In this document: positions 1 through 8,737 of the stretch, in pieces
Position numbering within the stretch: position 1 is the first letter of the stretch
Layout of the letters: each line of letters begins with the position of its first letter
Source: DATKOF01 sp035524795
GTDB taxonomy: Bacteria; Pseudomonadota; Gammaproteobacteria; Burkholderiales; SG8-41
Assembly (NCBI GenBank): GCA_035524795.1
Contig: DATKOF010000004.1
Location: 8,898 to 72,897, forward strand
DNA: 64,000 nucleotides
Direction of reading: 5' to 3'
Made by a program: the position numbers and the translations under genes
The notes under the pieces: generated by a model
What the model was told of the DNA's origin: nothing
The model's database searches: none
Seen by the model: only the letters and a program-made list of their open reading frames with translations

Positions 1-714
1 CACAGCTTTCGAACGGCATTGTTGTCGACGGCCGGGGGGCTGATACGCCGCCAGGGCAGGAAGAACGACCGCATCACGGTGCGCGCGCTGGACAACCTGT
101 CGATGAAGATATCCCACGGCGATCGTATCGGCCTGATCGGTCACAACGGGGCCGGTAAATCGACGCTGCTCAGGGTTCTCGCGGGTGTCTATGAGCCGAT
201 CGGCGGCAGGATCATCACCGAGGGCAAGGTGTCATCCCTGCTCAACAGCAGCCCGGGCATGAATTTCGACGACACCGGCTACGAAAACATCATGACCTGC
301 GGGTTGTACCTGGGAATGACGAAACAGGAAATCATCCGCAAGACGCCCGACATCGAAGAGTTCACCGAGCTTGGCGAATATCTGACCCTGCCCATACGCA
401 CCTACTCGGCCGGGATGCTGACGAGACTGGCTTTCGGGATCGCGACCTCGATCGAGCCCGATATCCTGCTGCTGGACGAGGGGCTGGGCGCAGGTGACGC
501 GCGTTTCATCGAGCGCGCCAACCAGCGCGTCAACAAGCTGATCAATCGGGCCAGCATTCTGGTGCTGGCCGCCCATGCCGATGCCTTGATCAAGTCGATG
601 TGCAATCGCTGCATTTTGATGGATCATGGGCGGGTCGTGCGCATCGGCGCTACCGAAGAAGTCATTGATGAATATCACCGCCTCACAAGCGAGCGAGCGG
701 CGGTGCAGGGTTAA
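1..714 (+). CDS. Polysaccharide ABC transporter ATP-binding protein (Wzt/KpsT type), 5' truncated by window edge
   Basis: ATPase of an ABC-2 exporter that moves a lipid-linked or nascent surface glycan across the inner membrane. The frame is open from base 1, so the true start lies upstream; 237 residues are visible. Walker A is GHNGAGKST (visible residues about 47-55), the ABC signature is the degenerate YSAGM, and Walker B is DILLLDEGLGAGD. The H-loop His is in LAAHA. The TG.EN motif after the Q-loop (DDTGYENI) is typical of the O-antigen/capsule subfamily. It ends soon after the nucleotide-binding domain, so the C-terminal glycan-binding domain of some Wzt proteins is absent. The permease partner is presumably upstream. 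Substrate identity is inferred from the sugar genes downstream. Confidence 0.92.
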   Translation, partial: HSFRTALLSTAGGLIRRQGRKNDRITVRALDNLSMKISHGDRIGLIGHNGAGKSTLLRVLAGVYEPIGGRIITEGKVSSLLNSSPGMNFDDTGYENIMTCGLYLGMTKQEIIRKTPDIEEFTELGEYLTLPIRTYSAGMLTRLAFGIATSIEPDILLLDEGLGAGDARFIERANQRVNKLINRASILVLAAHADALIKSMCNRCILMDHGRVVRIGATEEVIDEYHRLTSERAAVQG

Positions 715-737
715 GATTCGCTCGCGAAGAATCCTCG

Positions 738-1277
738 ATGTCACGCCGCCTGCAGCGCGCCGTTTTCCTTGATCGTGATGGAGTCGTTACCCGTTGCGAG
801 GTGCGCAACGGGAAGCCGTACGCGTTGCGCAGCCTGAACGGCTTCCGGCTGTTGCCCCGCGTCAAATCCTCGATCGCGAAACTCAAGCGGGCGGGCTTCA
901 TCGTCATAATCGTCACGAATCAGCCTGATATCGGAAACGGTCTGGTCGATCCCAAGGTGGTTTCCGCGATGCACGATCGACTGCGGGCGTTGCTGCCGAT
1001 CGATGAAATCAGGATGTGCCCTCATCGCCAGACCGACAATTGCCGGTGCCGCAAACCCAAACCCGGCATGCTTCGGGCGGCGGCCAGGAAGTGGGGAATA
1101 ACCCTTAAAAAGAGCTTCATGGTGGGCGACCGCTGGGGGGATATCGTTGCCGGGCAAGCCGTTGGATGTTATACTGTTTTTGTTGATCGGCATTACAAAG
1201 AACCTCAGATTGCGGTGCCCGATGGGTATGCCACCTCGCTGGCTTCCGCTACTCGTTTGATTCTGTCGCTATCCTGA
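738..1277 (+). CDS. HAD-IIIA phosphatase, GmhB-like (heptose bisphosphate phosphatase family)
   Basis: HAD-superfamily sugar phosphatase of 179 residues, the usual GmhB length. The nucleophile motif LDRDGVV (Asp12 and Asp14) opens the protein. A Cys/His zinc-site segment, CPHRQTDNCRCRKPKPG, is diagnostic of the GmhB/HisB-N branch. The motif DRWGDIVAG near the C terminus supplies the metal-binding acid. GmhB removes the 7-phosphate of a heptose 1,7-bisphosphate before nucleotide activation. Here it precedes a transaldolase-like gene by one base and sits in the same run as a kinase-nucleotidyltransferase fusion, which suggests the equivalent dephosphorylation in a locus-specific heptose-like pathway. 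The exact substrate cannot be read from sequence. Confidence 0.88.
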   Translation: MSRRLQRAVFLDRDGVVTRCEVRNGKPYALRSLNGFRLLPRVKSSIAKLKRAGFIVIIVTNQPDIGNGLVDPKVVSAMHDRLRALLPIDEIRMCPHRQTDNCRCRKPKPGMLRAAARKWGITLKKSFMVGDRWGDIVAGQAVGCYTVFVDRHYKEPQIAVPDGYATSLASATRLILSLS

Positions 1278-1278
1278 T

Positions 1279-2019
1279 ATGAGCAGCCCTATGCCTACAG
1301 TTGATGCTTTGCGTGTCAAATTATTCGCCGATGGCGCCGATTTCGACGGCATCATGAAAATGTACGCGAACCCGATGATCAAGGGGTTCACCACCAATCC
1401 CACCTTGATGCGCAAGGCGGGAATTGCAGATTACGAAGCTTTTGCCCGCAAGCTGCTCGATGCGGTTCCCGATCGTCCGGTGTCGCTCGAAGTGTTCGCC
1501 GACGATTTCGGCGAAATGGAAAAGCAGGCGCTCAAAATCGCGTCGTGGGGCAAGAACGTCAACGTCAAAATTCCGGTGACCAATACCAAACGGGAATTTT
1601 CCGGAGATCTCATCCGCCGGCTTTCGTCCGCGGGCGTGACCCTCAATGTCACGGCGCTGCTGACTCTCGAGCAGGTGCGCAAGGTGACCGAATGCCTCGC
1701 CGAGGATACGCCGGCGATCATTTCGGTGTTCGCCGGGCGGATCGCCGACAGCGGGGTCGATCCTGTGCCGATCATGGCCGAGGCCGTCAACATCATGCGC
1801 GACAAGCCCAGGTCAGAACTGATCTGGGCCAGCCCGCGCGAATTGCTGAATATTTTCCAGGCCGACGCGATAGGCTGCCACATCATCACCGCGACCAACG
1901 ACATTCTTGCCAAGCTGTCGCTGGTCGGCAAGGATCATCACGATTATTCCCTGGAAACGGTTCAGATGTTTCACCGGGATGCCAGCGCCGCCGGTTATTC
2001 GATCGATACCGGAAGCTGA
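1279..2019 (+). CDS. Transaldolase family protein (TalC/fructose-6-phosphate aldolase-like)
   Basis: Class I aldolase-fold enzyme, 246 residues, close to the short TalC/FSA group rather than the longer classical transaldolase. The TTNPTL motif is at residues 38-43 and the Schiff-base lysine is probably Lys97 in NVNVKIPVT. It should transfer a three-carbon dihydroxyacetone unit between sugar phosphates, or carry out the related aldol reaction. The ATG begins one base after the stop of the phosphatase; a second in-frame ATG lies four codons on. Placement inside a polysaccharide locus, with a split transketolase further down, suggests a biosynthetic job making a longer-chain sugar phosphate instead of general pentose phosphate metabolism. 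That role is inference. Confidence 0.87.
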   Translation: MSSPMPTVDALRVKLFADGADFDGIMKMYANPMIKGFTTNPTLMRKAGIADYEAFARKLLDAVPDRPVSLEVFADDFGEMEKQALKIASWGKNVNVKIPVTNTKREFSGDLIRRLSSAGVTLNVTALLTLEQVRKVTECLAEDTPAIISVFAGRIADSGVDPVPIMAEAVNIMRDKPRSELIWASPRELLNIFQADAIGCHIITATNDILAKLSLVGKDHHDYSLETVQMFHRDASAAGYSIDTGS

Positions 2020-2061
2020 CGGCGCGCCACACGATTCCATTCACGCCAGGTACGGAGACAC

Positions 2062-3057
2062 ATGAAAAATATCCTGATCACAGGAGGGGCGGGCTATGTA
2101 GGATGCCTGCTGGTTCCGCAGTTGCTCGAGAAGGGCTACCACATCACGGTGTACGACACCTTCTGGTACGGCAATCATCTTCCCAAGCATCCGAATCTGA
2201 AGCTGGTCGAGGGAGACATCCGCGACACGGCCAAACTGGCCGAGGCGTTCAAGGGCATCGAGGCGGTGATTTCGCTGGCCTGCATTTCCAATGACGCCAG
2301 CTTCGAACTCGATGAGAAACTGAGCACCAGCGTCAATCTCGATGCGTTCGAGCCGATGGTGGTCGCGGCCAAGAAAGCCGGCGTCAAGCGCTTCGTCTAT
2401 TGCTCATCGAGCTCGGTTTATGGCGTGTCGGACAAGCCGGAGGTCACGGAGGACCATCCGCTGGTGCCGGTGTCGCTGTACAACAAATACAAGGGCATGT
2501 GCGAGCCGCTGCTGTGGAAGCATCAGGGCCCCGGATTTACCTGCGTGACGATCCGTCCGGCGACGGTGTGCGGTTACAGCCCGCGCACACGTCTCGACCT
2601 GTCGGTCAACATCCTGACCAATCATGCGGTCAATAAGGGCAAGATTACGGTGTTCGGCGGCGCCCAGCTGCGCCCGAACCTGCACATCCAGGACATGTGT
2701 AATCTCTACCAGTTGCTGCTCGAGTTGCCGGACGAGAAGATCGCGGGCCAGACCTTCAACGCCGGCTATCAGAACATGAGCATCATGGACATCGCCAAAA
2801 CCGTGCGCGACGTGGTCAAGCAGGAGTTTCCGGAAAAGGGCGAACTCGAGATCGCGACGACGCCGACCGACGATATCCGCTCCTATCACATCAATTCCGA
2901 CAAGATCGCGCGCGTGATCGGTTTCCGGCCGAAGCACACGATCGAAGACGCGGTGCGCGACCTGTGCCGTGCGTTCAAGGCCGGCAAGCTGCCGAACAGC
3001 TTCGACGATGACATCTATTTCAACGTCAAGCGCATGAAGCGGCTCGGCATCAAATGA
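2062..3057 (+). CDS. NAD-dependent epimerase/dehydratase (extended SDR)
   Basis: Extended short-chain dehydrogenase, 331 residues. The Rossmann motif GGAGYVG is at residues 8-14, SSSSVYG carries the active-site serine region, and YNKYK gives the catalytic Tyr-x3-Lys pair. Such proteins epimerise, dehydrate or reduce nucleotide sugars. A clear Shine-Dalgarno (GGAG) precedes the ATG. It overlaps the next SDR gene by four bases (ATGA), implying translational coupling. It is not close enough to a named enzyme (GalE, RmlB, Gmd) for a substrate to be assigned. Confidence 0.88.
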   Translation: MKNILITGGAGYVGCLLVPQLLEKGYHITVYDTFWYGNHLPKHPNLKLVEGDIRDTAKLAEAFKGIEAVISLACISNDASFELDEKLSTSVNLDAFEPMVVAAKKAGVKRFVYCSSSSVYGVSDKPEVTEDHPLVPVSLYNKYKGMCEPLLWKHQGPGFTCVTIRPATVCGYSPRTRLDLSVNILTNHAVNKGKITVFGGAQLRPNLHIQDMCNLYQLLLELPDEKIAGQTFNAGYQNMSIMDIAKTVRDVVKQEFPEKGELEIATTPTDDIRSYHINSDKIARVIGFRPKHTIEDAVRDLCRAFKAGKLPNSFDDDIYFNVKRMKRLGIK

Positions 3058-4055
3058 CCGCCAAACCCGTGGCCGTGGTCACCGGTGGCGCCGGCTTCAT
3101 CGGCAGCCACATGGTGGATAATCTGCTTGCCAACGGTTACCGGGTGAGGGCCATCGACAATCTCGCCGGCGGCCACGAAAAGAACATCGCGCATCTGAAG
3201 CACAACAGCGATTTCACTTTCGAGCGCGAGGATATCCGCAACCTCAATCCCGGCTGCGCGCTGTTCGGGCAGGCCCGCTTCGTGTTCCACTTTGCGGGCA
3301 TCGGCGACATCGTGCCGTCGATTGAGCGCCCGATGGATTACATGTCGGTCAATGTGCAGGGCACCGTGCACGTGCTGGAGTGCGCGCGCGCCGCGAAGGT
3401 CGGAAAATTCGTATACGCGGCTTCGTCGTCGTGCTACGGTCTCGCGGCGACGCCCACGCGCGAGGATCATCCGATTTCCCCGCAATATCCCTATGCGCTG
3501 AGCAAGTACATGGGCGAACAGGCGGGTTTCCACTGGCACCAGGTGTACGGGCTGCCGGTGAATTCGATCAGGATTTTCAACGCTTACGGCACGCGGGTGC
3601 GCACGACCGGCGCCTACGGTGCGGTGTTCGGCGTGTTTTTCCGGCAGAAGCTGGCAGGCAAGCCGTTTACCGTGGTCGGGGACGGCACCCAGACCCGCGA
3701 TTTTCTCTACGTGACCGATGTCGCCGAGGCGTTCCGGCTGGCGGCGGAAACGCCGAAGACCGGGGAAATCTGGAATCTCGGCGCCGGCAATCCGCAGCCG
3801 GTCAACCGGCTGGTCGATCTGCTGGGCGGCGAGAAAACGTACATTCCGAAGCGTCCCGGCGAGCCGGACTGCACCTGGGCCGACATTTCGAAAATCACGC
3901 GCGATCTGGGATGGAAGCCGAAGATTTCCTTCGAGGAGGGGGTGGCGCGCATGACGGCCGAGATCGACGTCTGGCGCGATGCGCCGTTGTGGGATCCGGA
4001 ATCGATCGCCAAGGCCACCAAGACCTGGTTCGACTATCTGGGGAGGAGCGCGTAA
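3054..4055 (+). CDS. NAD-dependent epimerase/dehydratase (extended SDR, GalE/WbpP-like)
   Basis: Second extended SDR, 333 residues, starting inside the stop of the preceding one. It has GGAGFIG for NAD binding, the serine region SSSCYG, and YALSK as the catalytic Tyr-x3-Lys. The segments RIFNAYG and GDGTQTRDFLYV are characteristic of UDP-hexose/hexosamine 4-epimerases and related dehydratases. It probably acts on the nucleotide sugar made by this cassette. The two adjacent SDRs differ strongly from each other, so they are likely successive steps and not a recent duplication. Confidence 0.88.
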   Translation: MTAKPVAVVTGGAGFIGSHMVDNLLANGYRVRAIDNLAGGHEKNIAHLKHNSDFTFEREDIRNLNPGCALFGQARFVFHFAGIGDIVPSIERPMDYMSVNVQGTVHVLECARAAKVGKFVYAASSSCYGLAATPTREDHPISPQYPYALSKYMGEQAGFHWHQVYGLPVNSIRIFNAYGTRVRTTGAYGAVFGVFFRQKLAGKPFTVVGDGTQTRDFLYVTDVAEAFRLAAETPKTGEIWNLGAGNPQPVNRLVDLLGGEKTYIPKRPGEPDCTWADISKITRDLGWKPKISFEEGVARMTAEIDVWRDAPLWDPESIAKATKTWFDYLGRSA

Positions 4056-4058
4056 AAA

Positions 4059-5609
4059 ATGCTGTCGTCACTCACCGAAAAATACAGCCACAAGATCAAG
4101 ACCGCTGACGAGCTGAAAAAGATCATCGGCCCGCGGCCGCGCGCGAAAAAGGTCATCATGTGCCACGGCGTTTTCGACGTCGTCCACCCCGGCCATGTGC
4201 GCCACCTGATTTACGCAAAAAGCAAGGCGGACATTCTGGTCGCCAGCATCACCGCCGACACCCATATCAGCAAGGGCCAGTTTCGTCCCCATGTGCCGCA
4301 GGATCTGCGCGCGCTGAATCTTGCCGCATTCGAGATCATCGATTACGTGATCATCGACAGCGAGGCGACGCCGCTGAAAAATCTGGCGGACATCCAGCCG
4401 GATTATTTCGCCAAGGGCTATGAGTACAACGCGACCGCCATATCGCAGAAAACCCAGGAAGAGGAAGACGTGCTGCGCACCTACGGCGGCGAGATCATAT
4501 TCACGCCGGGCGACATCGTCTATTCGTCAAGCAAGCTGATCGAGCTCGCGCCGCCGCGGATACAGCTGGAGAAGCTGCTGACCTTCATGGACGTGGAAGG
4601 CCTGACCTTCGATTCGCTGCGCGACGCGCTGGACAATCTCAAGGGCAAGCGCGTCCATGTGATCGGGGACACCATCGTCGACAGCTATACCCAGACCGCG
4701 ATGATCGGCGGCCAGACCAAAACACCGACGATGAGCGTGCTCTACGAGGGACGCAAGGACTACATCGGCGGCGCCGCGATCGTGGCCGAGCACATGCGCG
4801 CAGCCGGCGCGGACGTGGTGTTCTCGACGGTACTCGGCAACGACAGCTTCAAGGATTTCGTGCTGGAAGGGCTCGCCAAATCCGGTGTGGACTGCAGATC
4901 CGTCATCGATGCCACGCGGCCCACCACCAACAAGAATGCGATTGTCGCCGGCGGCTACCGCCTGCTCAAGGTGGACACGCTCGACAACCGTTCCATCTCC
5001 GACGAAATCGTGTCCAGGCTGTGCGAAATGATCCGGGAAACGCCGGCCGATGCGGTGGTGTTCAGCGATTTCCGGCACGGCATGTTCAACCGGCGCACGA
5101 TTCCCGCGCTGATCGCGGCGATTCCCGACGGCGTGTTCAAGGTCGCGGACAGCCAGGTGGCGAGCCGCTGGGGCAATATCACGGAATTCAAGGGTTTCGA
5201 TCTGATCACGCCGAACGAGCGCGAGGCGCGCTTTGCGCTGGGCGATCAGGATTCCGGGGTGAGGCCGCTCGCCTCGGCGCTGTACGACGCCGCGCAGTGC
5301 AAGACGCTGATCCTGAAACTCGGCGAGCGCGGAGTGCTGACCTGCCGCAGCAGCGATCATCAGTCGCTCGACTCATTCATCGTGGTGGACAGTTTCGTCG
5401 ACCGCGTCGTCGATGCCGTTGGAGCCGGAGACGCGCTGCTCGCCTACGCGACGCTGTCCAAGGTGGCGACTGGCTCGGATGCCATCGCGACCATCCTGGG
5501 TTCGATGGCCGCGGCCAGCGAGTGCGAATACGATGGCAATATACCGATCACGATAAACGACGTGCGCCAGAAAATCGACGCGGTAGAGCGCCACGCAAAT
5601 TATAAATAA
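4059..5609 (+). CDS. Bifunctional nucleotidyltransferase-PfkB sugar kinase, HldE-like with reversed domain order
   Basis: Fusion of 516 residues. The N-terminal third is a cytidylyltransferase-fold domain: CHGVFDVVHPGH holds the HxGH motif at residues 43-46, and a YSSSK motif near 150 corresponds to ISSTxxR. The remainder is a ribokinase/PfkB kinase with an N-terminal GG(A) motif (YIGGAAIVAEHM) and the C-terminal catalytic GAGD at 455-458. Classical HldE carries the same two activities in the opposite order (kinase first). The protein should phosphorylate the anomeric position of a sugar phosphate and then attach a nucleotide. With the GmhB-like phosphatase at 738 this supplies most of an NDP-heptose route. 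The nucleotide used is unknown. Start codon ATG; the gene follows the SDR by three bases. Confidence 0.88.
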   Translation: MLSSLTEKYSHKIKTADELKKIIGPRPRAKKVIMCHGVFDVVHPGHVRHLIYAKSKADILVASITADTHISKGQFRPHVPQDLRALNLAAFEIIDYVIIDSEATPLKNLADIQPDYFAKGYEYNATAISQKTQEEEDVLRTYGGEIIFTPGDIVYSSSKLIELAPPRIQLEKLLTFMDVEGLTFDSLRDALDNLKGKRVHVIGDTIVDSYTQTAMIGGQTKTPTMSVLYEGRKDYIGGAAIVAEHMRAAGADVVFSTVLGNDSFKDFVLEGLAKSGVDCRSVIDATRPTTNKNAIVAGGYRLLKVDTLDNRSISDEIVSRLCEMIRETPADAVVFSDFRHGMFNRRTIPALIAAIPDGVFKVADSQVASRWGNITEFKGFDLITPNEREARFALGDQDSGVRPLASALYDAAQCKTLILKLGERGVLTCRSSDHQSLDSFIVVDSFVDRVVDAVGAGDALLAYATLSKVATGSDAIATILGSMAAASECEYDGNIPITINDVRQKIDAVERHANYK

Positions 5610-5626
5610 GCCGGGTTGGAACTACA

Positions 5627-6562
5627 TTGCGCATCATCGTCGCAGGTCTTGGCGTTCAGGGCTACAAGCGCCGCAAGTTCGCGGGCGATGATTTTGTCGC
5701 TGCGGTCGACCCGGTAAACCCCGAGGCGCCGTTCCGCCGCGTCGAGGACGTGCCGCTCGACAGCTATGATGCCGCACTCGCGTGCATCCCGGACGAACCG
5801 AAGATCGAAGTCCTGACTTGGCTGCTCGGCAACGGCAAGCACGTGCTGGTCGAAAAGCCGTTGTGGGCGGCGGACGACGCGCAGATCAAGACGCTCGAAA
5901 AACTCGCGCGCGACAACCGCGTGCAGTGCTACACCGCCTACAACCACCGCTTCGAGCCCCACTACGTGCGGATGCGCGACCTGATCCGCTCCGGCGAGCT
6001 CGGAAAAATCTACCGCTGCCGGATGTTCTACGGCAACGGCACGGCACGGCTGGTGCGCGAATCCGAGTGGCGCGATCAGGGCGCGGGCGTGCTGCCCGAT
6101 CTCGGCTCGCACCTGTTCGATACACTCAAATTCTGGTTCGGCGACATCGGCGAGGATTTCCGGGTGGTGTCGTCGAACTGTTTCGAGAACCGCGCGCCCG
6201 ATCACGTCGTGCTGGCCTCCGCGGGCCGCGCGCGACCCGCGATCGAACTCGAGATGACATTGCTGTCGTGGCGCAATCATTTCACCTGCGATGTGCTTGC
6301 CGAAAACGGCACCGCGCATATCCGCTCGCTGTGCAAATGGGGGCCGACCACGTTTACGCATCGCCGGCGCGTGCTGCCGAGCGGGCGCCCGCCCGAGGAA
6401 CAGCAGACGCTGGTGCAGGATGACCCGACCTGGGCGCTTGAGTACGCGCATTTCAGGCATCTGTGCCAATCCGGAGCGCCGACCGATCTCGCCAACGATC
6501 TGTGGCTGAACCGCCTGCTGCGCAGCCTGGGCGAAATCGCAGTGAAGGAGGCGCGGCGATGA
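5627..6562 (+). CDS. Gfo/Idh/MocA family NAD(P)-dependent oxidoreductase
   Basis: Sugar oxidoreductase of 311 residues. The N-terminal Rossmann segment is IIVAGLGVQG. The family motif EKPLW marks the cofactor/active-site Lys, and DLGSHLFD is the conserved catalytic His region. Members oxidise or reduce secondary alcohols on sugars, often nucleotide sugars. The best start is TTG at 5627, which puts the Rossmann strand at the very N terminus; no upstream ATG fits. It overlaps the next gene by ATGA. Within the cassette it is a candidate for making or reducing a keto-sugar intermediate. Confidence 0.85.
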   Translation: MRIIVAGLGVQGYKRRKFAGDDFVAAVDPVNPEAPFRRVEDVPLDSYDAALACIPDEPKIEVLTWLLGNGKHVLVEKPLWAADDAQIKTLEKLARDNRVQCYTAYNHRFEPHYVRMRDLIRSGELGKIYRCRMFYGNGTARLVRESEWRDQGAGVLPDLGSHLFDTLKFWFGDIGEDFRVVSSNCFENRAPDHVVLASAGRARPAIELEMTLLSWRNHFTCDVLAENGTAHIRSLCKWGPTTFTHRRRVLPSGRPPEEQQTLVQDDPTWALEYAHFRHLCQSGAPTDLANDLWLNRLLRSLGEIAVKEARR

Positions 6563-7842
6563 GCGCTCCGCAGATCGGTTTCGCCGGCATGACGCACCTC
6601 GGCATCAATTCGGCGGCCGCCGCCGCCGCGCGCGGTTTCCAGACGCTGTGGTTCGATACCGACACCGCGCGCATCGCGGCGCTCGCAAAGGGCGAGCTGC
6701 CGGTGGTCGAACCCGATCTGCCGGAGACGATTGCCGCGCACGGCGCGCGTATCCGCCATACGTCGCAGGCTTCCGATCTGCGCGGGTGCGCGGTCGTGTA
6801 CATCGCGTGCGATGTGCCAACCGACGATCGGGGCGGCAGCGATCTGTTGACGGTTGATGCGCTGATCGAGACGGTGTCCGCAAACATCGCCGACGACGCG
6901 GTGCTGGTCATTCTGTGCCAGGTGCCGCCGGGATTCACGCGCCGGCTCGCGCGCGCGCCGGCGCGGCTCTACTATCAGGTGGAGACGCTGATCTTCGGCC
7001 GCGCGATGGAGCGCGCGCTGCATCCGGAACGGTTCATCATCGGCTGCGCCGATCCCGCGCAGGCGCTGCCGGCGGCCTATCACGAGTTTCTGACGGCGTT
7101 CGGCTGCCCGCTGCTGCCGATGCGCTACGAGAGCGCGGAGCTCGCGAAAATCGCGATCAATTGCTGCCTGGTGTCGTCGGTGACGGTGGCCAACACGCTG
7201 GCGGAACTGAGTGAGCGCATCGGCGCCGACTGGCACGAGATCGTGCCGGCGCTGAAACTCGACCGGCGCATCGGGCCATATTCCTATCTGGCGCCGGGGC
7301 TGGGACTGGCCGGCGGTAATCTCGAGCGCGATCTGGCAACGGTGCTGCAATTGGCCGGCGAAACCGGCAGCGAAGCCGGACTGATCACGTCGTTCGTCGC
7401 CAGCAGCCGCCACCGCAAGGACTGGGTGCTGCGCACTTTGCACCGCGAAGTGTTCGCGCGCCAGCCACAGGCGGTGCTCGGCATCCTCGGCCTCGCTTAC
7501 AAGGAAAACACCCATTCGACCAAGAACTCCCCGGCGCTGGCGCTGATCCGGCACCTTGCGCCGTGGCAGTTGCGGATTCACGATCCGGTGGTGCCGGTGG
7601 CGGCGGCGCAGCATGCGCGCGCCGTCGGCTGTGATTCGCCGCTGGCGGCCGCGACCGGAGCCGACGCACTGGTGATCATGACGCCGTGGCCGGCGTTCCG
7701 CGAGTTGAAGCCCGCCGATCTGGCGCGCGCGATGCGCGGATGCATCGTCATCGATCCGCTGCGCGTGCTCGATGGCCGCGCGCTGGTCGCGGCCGGCTTC
7801 GAATATCTGACGCTCGGCGCGCCGCCGCAGCGGCCGCATTGA
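6559..7842 (+). CDS. UDP-glucose/GDP-mannose dehydrogenase-like protein lacking the catalytic cysteine
   Basis: Nucleotide-sugar 6-dehydrogenase fold, 427 residues from ATG 6559, which is preceded by a strong AGGAG site; an earlier in-frame start at 6463 lies deep inside the previous gene. The middle domain keeps the family Lys197 and Asn201 (ELAKIAIN). In the canonical GFGGxCxxKD active-site loop this protein reads GLAGGNLERD, so the thiohemiacetal-forming Cys is Asn254 and the loop Lys is Arg257. Without that Cys the usual four-electron oxidation to a uronic acid is unlikely. A two-electron alcohol oxidation, or a non-catalytic role, is more plausible. Neighbouring oxidoreductases and epimerases agree with action on a nucleotide sugar. 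Confidence 0.85.
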   Translation: MSAPQIGFAGMTHLGINSAAAAAARGFQTLWFDTDTARIAALAKGELPVVEPDLPETIAAHGARIRHTSQASDLRGCAVVYIACDVPTDDRGGSDLLTVDALIETVSANIADDAVLVILCQVPPGFTRRLARAPARLYYQVETLIFGRAMERALHPERFIIGCADPAQALPAAYHEFLTAFGCPLLPMRYESAELAKIAINCCLVSSVTVANTLAELSERIGADWHEIVPALKLDRRIGPYSYLAPGLGLAGGNLERDLATVLQLAGETGSEAGLITSFVASSRHRKDWVLRTLHREVFARQPQAVLGILGLAYKENTHSTKNSPALALIRHLAPWQLRIHDPVVPVAAAQHARAVGCDSPLAAATGADALVIMTPWPAFRELKPADLARAMRGCIVIDPLRVLDGRALVAAGFEYLTLGAPPQRPH

Positions 7843-7859
7843 TGGACTGACGGAACGCC

Positions 7860-8735
7860 ATGCTCGAACATCTGAATGCCGCCCCGACCAGACCCGAACG
7901 CGTCGTGATCATCGGCGCCGGCGGATTCGTTGGCGGCGCCATCCTGAAAAAATTGCGCGATGCCGGCACGCAGGTACTGGCGCTGACGCGCAGGGAGCTC
8001 GATCTGCTGGACGCCGGCGCAACAGCGAAGCTCGCGCAGATGCTGAAACCGCAGGACAGCGTGGTCATGGTGTCGGCGGTTGCGCCCGCGAAAAACGTGA
8101 CGATGCTGATGCAGAACCTGAAGATGGCGGAGGCGGTTTGCGCGGCGCTCGCGGAAAAATCCATCGCGCACCTGCTGTACATCAGTTCCGACGCGGTGTA
8201 TGCCGACGACGCGAACCCGGTGACCGAGGACTCCTACTGCGCGCCGACGACGCTGCACGGCATGATGCACGCGGCGCGCGAGCTGATGCTGAAAAGCGCG
8301 ACCACCGCGCCGTTCGCGGCGTTGCGCCCGACCTTGATCTACGGCGCCGACGATCCGCACAACGGCTACGGGCCGAACCGCTTTCGGCGCCAGGCCGGGA
8401 AAGGCGAGCCGATCTCGATTTTCGGCGAAGGCGAAGAGCGGCGCGATCACATCTGGGTCGAGGACGTCGCGGCGCTGGCGGTGCGGATGCTGGAGCGCCG
8501 CAGTCGCGGCGCGCTGAACGCAGTGACCGGCGTCTCGACGTCATTCCATGACATCGCGCAGATGGTTGCCGCGCAGTTTCCCGGCGCCGTCGTCAAAAGC
8601 GCGCCGCGGCCCGGCCCGCGTCCGCACCTGCTGCATCGCTTTTTTGACATCACGCAATGCCTGAAGGCATTTCCGGATTTCCGCTTCACGCCGCTGCGCG
8701 AGGGGCTCGGGCATTCCCAAACCGACCAGGACTGA
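7860..8735 (+). CDS. NAD(P)-dependent SDR protein with replaced catalytic Tyr and Lys
   Basis: Extended SDR-like protein of 291 residues. Nucleotide-binding motif GAGGFVG lies at residues 19-25, and ISSDAVYADD matches the SSxxVYG region. Where family members have Tyr-x3-Lys this protein has HGMMH: His133 and His137 occupy the two catalytic positions. The fold therefore seems retained but the standard proton-relay chemistry is not. It could be a reductase with altered chemistry, a binding subunit, or a decayed enzyme, although the open frame and normal codon use argue against decay. It begins 17 bases after the dehydrogenase-like gene. Confidence 0.8.
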   Translation: MLEHLNAAPTRPERVVIIGAGGFVGGAILKKLRDAGTQVLALTRRELDLLDAGATAKLAQMLKPQDSVVMVSAVAPAKNVTMLMQNLKMAEAVCAALAEKSIAHLLYISSDAVYADDANPVTEDSYCAPTTLHGMMHAARELMLKSATTAPFAALRPTLIYGADDPHNGYGPNRFRRQAGKGEPISIFGEGEERRDHIWVEDVAALAVRMLERRSRGALNAVTGVSTSFHDIAQMVAAQFPGAVVKSAPRPGPRPHLLHRFFDITQCLKAFPDFRFTPLREGLGHSQTDQD

Positions 8736-8737
8736 CC

